From Sternotherus odoratus (lineage: Eukaryota; Chordata; Testudines; Kinosternidae): a stretch of DNA of 64,000 bases. Location of the stretch: the NCBI GenBank assembly GCA_032164245.1, contig JAVMKO010000010.1:29772189-29836188 (forward strand), written 5' to 3'. Position 1 is the stretch's first letter. Every line of letters starts with the position of its first letter. Both the position numbers and the translations under genes were made by a program. Positions 1 to 7,300 of this stretch are shown here, piece after piece. Under the pieces are notes generated by a model. That model made no database searches and had not been told where the DNA came from. It saw only the letters and a list, made by a program, of their open reading frames with translations.

Positions 1-461
1 ACATATTCCTCCCAGTCTTTTTTCCAAGACCCCATACATCTAACAGGGAAAGAATGCTCCACTCTCTGGATGTGAGAAGGGCTTTAGCATTTTATTTACA
101 ACGTACAAAACCCTTTCGTAAATCACCACAGCTTTTTATCTCAATAGCGGAGCGGATGAACGGGTTGCCAGTCTCTTCCCAGCGCCTTTCGGCCTGGATA
201 ACATCGTGCATCAAGCTATGCTATAACCTCTCGAATGTCGCTCCTCCTCCGTTGACAGCCCATTCGACCAGAGCTCAGGCCGCATCCACAGCGTTCCTGT
301 CGCACGTTCCCATCGCTGACATCTGTAGAGCAGCAACGTGGTCTTCGGTGCATACCTTTTCCTCGCATTATGCGATTGTGCAGCAGTCAATGGAGGACGC
401 TGCTGTTGGACAGGCAGTCCTGACAGCTGGCATCAGCAGTACTCCTCACCCTCCTCCATGA
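1..461 (+). CDS. C-terminal part of a DIRS-type tyrosine recombinase (cut by window edge)
   Basis: The frame is open from the window edge to the TGA at 459-461, so the N-terminus lies outside the window. The protein closely parallels the end of the complete recombinase at 7714-8910: a DVRRALAFYL segment, the His-x-x-Arg box as AHSTRAQA, and HTFSSHYAIV, whose Tyr is the expected nucleophile. These enzymes integrate circular cDNA of DIRS retrotransposons by strand exchange instead of using an integrase. No stop or frameshift is seen in this part. Many residues differ from the second copy, so the two elements are different lineages and not a recent duplication. Confidence 0.85.
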   Translation, partial: IFLPVFFPRPHTSNRERMLHSLDVRRALAFYLQRTKPFRKSPQLFISIAERMNGLPVSSQRLSAWITSCIKLCYNLSNVAPPPLTAHSTRAQAASTAFLSHVPIADICRAATWSSVHTFSSHYAIVQQSMEDAAVGQAVLTAGISSTPHPPP

Positions 462-830
462 TAACTGCTCGTAAGTCACAGTGGGAATGGACATGAGCAA
501 GCACTCGAAGAAGAAAAAACAGTTACTCACCTGTTGTAACAGTTGTTCTTCGAGATGTGTTGCTCATGTCCATTCCAAATCCCACCCGCCTCCCCTCTGT
601 CGGAGTACCGGCAAGAAGGAACTGAGCGGGCGGAGGGTCGGCAGGGGCATATATGCATGGCCATAAGGGCGCCACTCCAGGGATCGCCCCTGCCGACCCT
701 ACGGGTACCGCTGGGGAAAAATCTTCCGGGGACCGTGCATGCGCGGTGCGCACACACAGTGGGAATGGACATGAGCAACACATCTCGAAGAACAACTGTT
801 ACAACAGGTGAGTAACTGTTTTTTTCTGTC
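1..830 (+). mobile_element. 3' end of a DIRS retrotransposon
   Basis: The recombinase end (to 461) is followed by the folded terminus typical of DIRS. The block near 486-530 (GGAATGGACATGAGCAA then CTCGAAGAAGAA) is followed by a second segment that returns in reverse complement at about 755-820. This is the internal complementary region plus the right terminal repeat. Its layout equals that at 8931-9269, but the sequence is clearly different. The exact right end, around 822-830, is uncertain. Only about 50 bp separate it from the Harbinger element that starts at 879. Confidence 0.75.
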
Positions 831-1302
831 TGTTACACGAGACCAAACTGGTTTATGTCGAGATTGGGCCACTAATAAGGGCATGTCTTCACTACCACTT
901 TAATTCGACCTTAACGACGTTAGGTCGAATTAAACGTGTACCTGTCTTCACATACATGCTCTTAACGTCGATGTAAAGGGCCCTCAAGATCGACATTGGA
1001 ACTCCAGCCTAACCAGTGGCATAAGGCTAATCTCGATGTTCCAAGCTCGACCGTGGGCTAGTGAAGACGGAACCCGACATTAATAGCCTCCAGAGGCTGT
1101 CCCACAATGCTCCATTCTGACCGCTCTGTACTGCCTCCCTACTGCTCCACTGTGACCGCTCTGCACTGCACTCTGAACTCGCTGCTCTGGCCAAGTAGAT
1201 AAGACCCGGGAACATTTGAATGCCATTTCCTGTTTGGTCAGCGTGGACAGCTCACCTGAACTGCTCAGTCGCCATTCAGAGCTATCAGCAGCACTAGCCG
1301 CC

Positions 1303-4300
1303 ATGCAGAGCTCAGCATCACAGGAATCCATGATGAGCTCATCTACCCTGGAGACCAGCCAGAGGAGAAGAGCTCCAGCATGGTCCACTCGTGAGGTGCT
1401 GGATCTCATCGCTATCTGGGGAGAGGAATCCGTGATGTTGGAACTCCGCAACAACAAACGGAATGCCAACACCTACGGAAGAGTCTCCAAGGCCATGCTA
1501 GAAAGGGGCCACAACAGGGACACCACACAGTGCCGCGTGAAAATTAAGGAGCTGCGGCAATCGTTCCAGAAAGCCAAGGAGGCAAACGGACGATCAGGGG
1601 GCGCGCCACGGACATGCAGGTTCTACAATGAACTAAATGCGATAATGGGGGGCGCCCCCACCACCATCGCGCCGGTGTGCGTGGACTCCACCGATGGGAT
1701 CATCGTCAGGGAGGAGACTGATTCCGAGGAGGACGACCATGAAGAGGAAAATATCACGGAGCAGCAGGAGCCCAGCGGAGAACCCCTGTACCCAGAGAGC
1801 CAGGAGCTGTTTGTCACCCTGGACCCAGTACCCTCCCAAGACTCCCAGTGGGGTAAGTGTTTCTTTTTTAAGGGATTACATGACGCGTGATTTTGTAAAG
1901 GAAGCATTTATTAATGAGTAACTTGCCCTAAGGACTTAGCGTGCTTTCATTGCTGGTCAATTTCTACTCAAAGAGTTTGTCAATATACTCCGGGATTGAC
2001 CATAAGTCCTCCGCGGACATTTCAAGGAAGCTATCCAGGAGGTAGCGATGAATCCAGCGCAGCAGATTTCTGGGGAGAGCTGCCTTATGTGGTCCCCCGT
2101 GATAGGACACCAACCCACGCCACGAAAGTAGTAGGTTGTCTGGTATCATTGAGCAGGCTAGCATTGCGACGTATGGACCAGGACTTTGCATGGACTCAAG
2201 GAGCATGCGCTCCCTATCTCTCCGAGAAATTCTCAGCAAAGTGATGTCATTCAGGGTTGCCTGTTTGAGATACGGACTGCAATTAGTCAGGAGATAAAGA
2301 GTCCCAGCTGCAAAGTACTCTTTTCTGCTGAGGACCGACGAACCGAACCCCCCCCCCCACGAACGCTGACCGCCGCCCCACCCTCCCCCCCCCAGCCCGT
2401 AGCGTTAGCTGGCAGGGAATCCGAGCCGTCTGCACGCCGTTGCTTTAGCTTCACAGCCAACGCGGACCCAACCCCCCCCCCCCCCCCCGCCCGTAGCGGT
2501 AGCTAGCAGGGAATCTGAGCAGTCTGCACACGGTTTCTTCCGCTTCAGATCCAACGCGCACCCAACCCTCCCCCCCCCCCGCCCGTAGCGGTAGCTAGCA
2601 GGGAATCTGAGCAGTCTGCACGCGGTTTCTTCTGCTTCAGATCCAACGCGCACCCAACCCCCCCCCCCCCGCCCGTAGCGGTAGCTAGCAGGGAATCTGA
2701 GCAGTCTGCACGCGGTCTGAAGAGCCCCAAAAAGACCTTAGCCCTTAGCGAGAGATCTTTTGGCATTTGCTTTGCAGTTTGCGGTTTCAGTGGGAGCCAG
2801 CCACGCGGTGGGGGGAAGGGGGCGGGGTTACTCTACAGTATGCAAGCGCCACTTTTAACTTACCATGGCCGGCTGCACGGTGATTTCAGAAGCCGTCTTG
2901 GGCTGAGGCACGCATATGTGTCTGAGATGCTCTGAATTTTCTGAGAGCTTGTCAGTCAGTTCTTCTTCGAGTGATTGCTCACATGCATTCCACTATAGGT
3001 TAGGCACGCGCTGCGGGCCTGGTTGCCGGGTAGATTTTCCCCTAGCTGCAGACTGGGTGAGCAGGGAGCCCCCTGGAGTGGCGCCACTGAGACACTCTAT
3101 AAGTACCCCTGCGACACAGTCTGGCCCTCAGTTCCTTCTTTACCGCTCGAGCTGGTAGTCGGAAGAGGAGTTCTGCTTTTCAGCGTTCTCCTTATCTCCT
3201 AGCTAGTCTATTGTTCTCTTAATTGTTCGTTGTTAGCAGTTGTTGTTAGTTAGTTTACATAGTCTTTGTAGTGTAAAGAGTCAGTGCAGGGGTTTTTCCC
3301 TGCTGCCTGAGCCTCTGTCTTCAAGGCTCCGGGATTCAAGCACTCAGAGTGTGGGAAGCCTACGCCTGTGGGAGACCCACACTCTAAGTGCCTCTCAAGT
3401 GCCTGGTAAGTGCACTTGGCAGTTTCTTCCTAGATCTGCAGTACCTTCAGCCCAGGACCCGCAAAGACAGGGAATCCCGCTTGCGGCACGTCCTGATGGA
3501 GGCGGCCCCGGACTCCAGTGCGGCACCGGACCCCGCACCCAAACCGCCGAGAGCCAAGCCTCGGCACCGGTCGCGCTCCCCCAGCACCAAGCGGAAGAGG
3601 AGCGCTCAACTTCGCCCTGCTCCAGACCGCGTCCAGCCGTCGGTACCAGTGCCGCGACCTCAGCCTTCTCCGGGGAGCCGACCTGAGGAAGAGCCGCCAG
3701 CACCCGCACCGCTGACTCCGGCGCCGCAGGAGGCCCCGTCGAGTCCGGTGCCAGTGGTCTTGCCACTTGGGGTGCCAACTCCGCAGCAGCTTCCCTCCAC
3801 GATGGAGGCGTGTACTGCTGCGAGAGGGTTGCTTGCCGGGGACGCCCCGCAGCAACAAGTCCGGTCGACGGGCAGGCCACCCATGACCGAGGCAGAGATC
3901 GCGTGTCGGAGCCCGGCAGGGCATGGACACCGCTCGATCTCGCGGCGCCGACCAGACTCCCGGCAACGGTCACCCGCCCGGCTCCGGTCGCAGTCTCGGC
4001 GCCGCAAGGAGTTGAGACCCTGCTCAAGGTCTCCTCCTGGCCGTTCGCGCCACTCGCGCTCTGGCCGCCGATCAGAGTCCCGGCACCCTGGTAAGGGCCG
4101 GTCGTACTCTCGGCACCGGTCGCACTCCCGGCACCGGTCCCTCAGCTGGCGCCGAGACCGTCCGAGACGTCGCTCCACAAGCCGCTCCGCGTCCAGGCAC
4201 TGCTCGTCGTCTCGGCACCGAACCCCGTCGCGGCGCCGAAGGTCCTCCCGGTACCGATCATCGTCTCGGCACCGAGACTCCCCGAGGCGGCACCGTTCAG

Positions 4301-7300
4301 GTAGCCACGATTCCTCGGATGGGCACCATACCGCCCGGTACCGGTCGAGAAGCCCACGGCACCGGGAGTGTAGAGAGCAGCACCGGACCCCGTCGCGGCG
4401 CCGAAGGTCCTCCCGGTACCGATCATCGTCTCGGCACCGAGACTCCCCGAGGCGGCACCATTCAGGTAGCCACGATTCCTCGGATGGGCACCATACCGCC
4501 CGGTACCGGTCGAGAAGCCCACGGCACTGGGAGTGTAGAGAGCGGCACCGGACCCCGTCGCGGCGCCGAAGGTCCCCCCGGTACCGATCATCGTCTCGGC
4601 ACCGAGACTTCCCGAGGCGGCACCGTTCGGGTAGCCACGACTCCTCGGATGGGCACCTTACCGCCCGGCACCGGTCGAGAAGCCCATGGCACCGGGAGCG
4701 TCGAGAGTCCGCCAGCACACGGGCCCCTCGCTCGGCGGGACCAGTCCAAGTCACCCAGAACCCTGCCTGGTCAGAGTGGGCGGCATGGGGGTACGATCGG
4801 CCCCGGGAAACCCAGTCTGAACCCGGGTTCCCGGTGAGCTCAGAGGGTCCAGTGGACGTGCTGGCAGGACCATCATCGGCAGTCCAGCCCTCCACAGTAC
4901 GTAGCCCTATGGAGCCGGGTCCCTACGCCTCCCCCGTAGGGGTAGAGGCAGTGGCGGGCACTTCATCAACTAGCCCGCCCGCCTTGGACCTCTCCAGTTA
5001 CCAACATCTCCTCCAGACAGTTGCTAAAAACATGAACCTGCCTTTGGAAGAGGTCCCAGTGGTGGATGACCCGGTCACCACCATGTTAACTAAGGGCACT
5101 CCGGCACGGGTGGCAGTGCCGTTCATTAATACTATTAAACTCCACACGGCGGTAATTTGGAAGACTCCCGCCTCTATCTCCCCCACTGCTCGTGGGGTGG
5201 AGAAGCGTTATTTTGTCCCAGCCAAGGGATATGAATACTTGTATGTTCACCCCACGCCCTCCTCCCTGGTGGTGGACTCTGTTAATAACAAGGAGCGCCA
5301 CGGGCAGGAGGCGCAGGTCCCCAAGGCCAAAGAGGCCAAAAGGTTGGACCACTTCGGCAGGAAAGTTTATTCCTCCGGGGGCCTACAACTCAGAGTCGCC
5401 AACCATCAGGCACTCCTGAGTAGGCACCATTTCGACACGGTGGAGGCCCTTACTAAATTTGAGACTGCTCTCCCGCAGGAGGGCAAACAGGAGTTCAGGG
5501 CCCTATTGCTCCAAAGCAGGGACATATCTCGTCATGCCCTGCAAGCGGCCCTGGACTCGGCCGACTCTGCGGCCCGAACAATGGCCTCGGGCATTGCCCT
5601 CCGCCGGGCAGCATGGCTCTCGTCATCCAACCTAGCCCCGGCCATGCCATTTAAAATCCAGGACCTCCCCTTTGAGGGACAGTCCCTCTTCTCGGAGGAT
5701 ACGGATGCCCGTCTCCAGGCCCTCAAGGACAGGGGGGTAACCCTCAAAGGCCTGGGCATGCACACCCCAGGTCCACAGAGGCGTCCCTTCATCCCGCCAT
5801 GCAGGAAATTCTTCCCACCTGCGCGCCCGCCCCAGGACTCCTCCCTCAGGAGAAGCCGCCCCTACCGCCGGCGGCAAGGGCCTAGGCAGGGCGGGAAACA
5901 ACAAGGCTCTAAGCCTTCCCAGGGGCCCAAATCCAACTTTTGATGGTGCGCCCGGGGGCAGTTCACCAATCATAAACCTGGATCCTCCCTTTGGAGACCG
6001 TCTGTCCTACTTCCGCCGTGCATGGTCAGACATTACATCAGACCAGTGGGTCCTCCGCACGGTGGAGGTGGGATATTCGCTCCAGCTCTCCTCCACTCCT
6101 CCCACCCACCCACCCTCCTCGTCCCTCTTCAGGGACCCCTCTCACGAGCAACTCCTCGTACAGGAGGTGAGGTCGCTCCTCGCACTGGGAGCCATCGAGC
6201 CCGTACCGCAGGAGTTCAGGGGGAAGGGGTTCTACTCCCGCTACTTCCTGATCCCCAAGGCGAAAGGGGGCCTCCGGCCCATCCTGGACCTGCGCGAACT
6301 CAACACCTACATGATCAGGTTCAAGTTCCGCATGGCCACCTTGGGCACTATCATTCCCTCTCTGGATCCGGGAGACTGGTTCGCTGCCCTCGATATGAAG
6401 GACGCTTACTTTCACGTGAGCATCAAACCCTCACACAGACGTTACCTCCGCTTCCTGGTAGCGGGGGAACACTATCAGTTTGCCGTCCTACCCTTCGGCC
6501 TGTCCACCGCACCCAGGGTGTTCACAAAGTGTATGGCGGTAGTAGCGGCATTCCTTCGGCGCCGCGGGGTACACTTATACCCGTACCTCGACGATTGGTT
6601 GATCCGAGGCACCTCCAGGGACCAAGTGTCAGCTCACGTGCGGCTCGTTATCAGCACGTTCGACCGCTTGGGAATCCTTCTCAACAGGGAGAAGTCCACC
6701 CGGGAGCCTACCCAGAACATAGAGTTCATAGGAGCCCTACTAGACTCCACGGTAGCAAGGGCATCCCTGCCCCAGCCTCGGTTCCTCACTATCCAGTCGG
6801 CCATCAGACAGCTACGCAACTGTCCGATGACTACGGTCAAGGTCTTCCTCAGCCTGCTAGGTCACATGGCATCGTGCACTCATGTCATACAGCACGCCAG
6901 ACTACGGCTACGCCCACTGCAGTCGTGGCTCGCGGTGGCCTACAGACCGAGAAGGGACAGTATGGACGCCCTCCTCTCCATCCCCAGAGCCACCCTATCC
7001 GCTCTGGCTTGGTGGGAAGACCAGGACAATGTGTGCCAAGGGGTCCCCTTCCTTCCCCCCAGCCCGTCCATGTCCCTAGTGACGGACGCCTCGTCGCTAG
7101 GGTGGGGAGCTCACCTAGGGAAACTCAGGACCCAGGGCCGCTGGTCGGAGTCAGACCTCTACCTCCACATCAATATCAGGGAGCTGAGGGCCGTCCGGCT
7201 CGCGTGCCAGGCGTTCCGGGACACATTACGGGGTCACTGTGTAGCGGTGCTGACAGATAACACCACAGCCCAGTATTACATAAACAAGCAAGGCGGGGCC

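Larger units (their letters stand above)
1853..2959. other. Left part of the Harbinger MYB-like intron
   Basis: This is intron for the + strand MYB-like gene and contains exons and an intron of the antisense gene. The middle (about 2345-2857) is C-rich on + and consists mainly of the four-copy tandem repeat at 2360-2725. The first part (1853-1963) shows only the minus-strand AATAAA. Confidence 0.5.

Noticed and set aside
3660..4895. 411-codon minus-strand frame opposite DIRS ORF1
   Set aside because: Shadow of the RS-repeat coding sequence; the product is an Arg/Cys/Asp-rich mirror without domains.
6022..7260. 412-codon + frame overlapping the RT
   Set aside because: Shadow frame; the RT motifs are in the other frame and this one has only low-complexity Pro/Gln/Arg.
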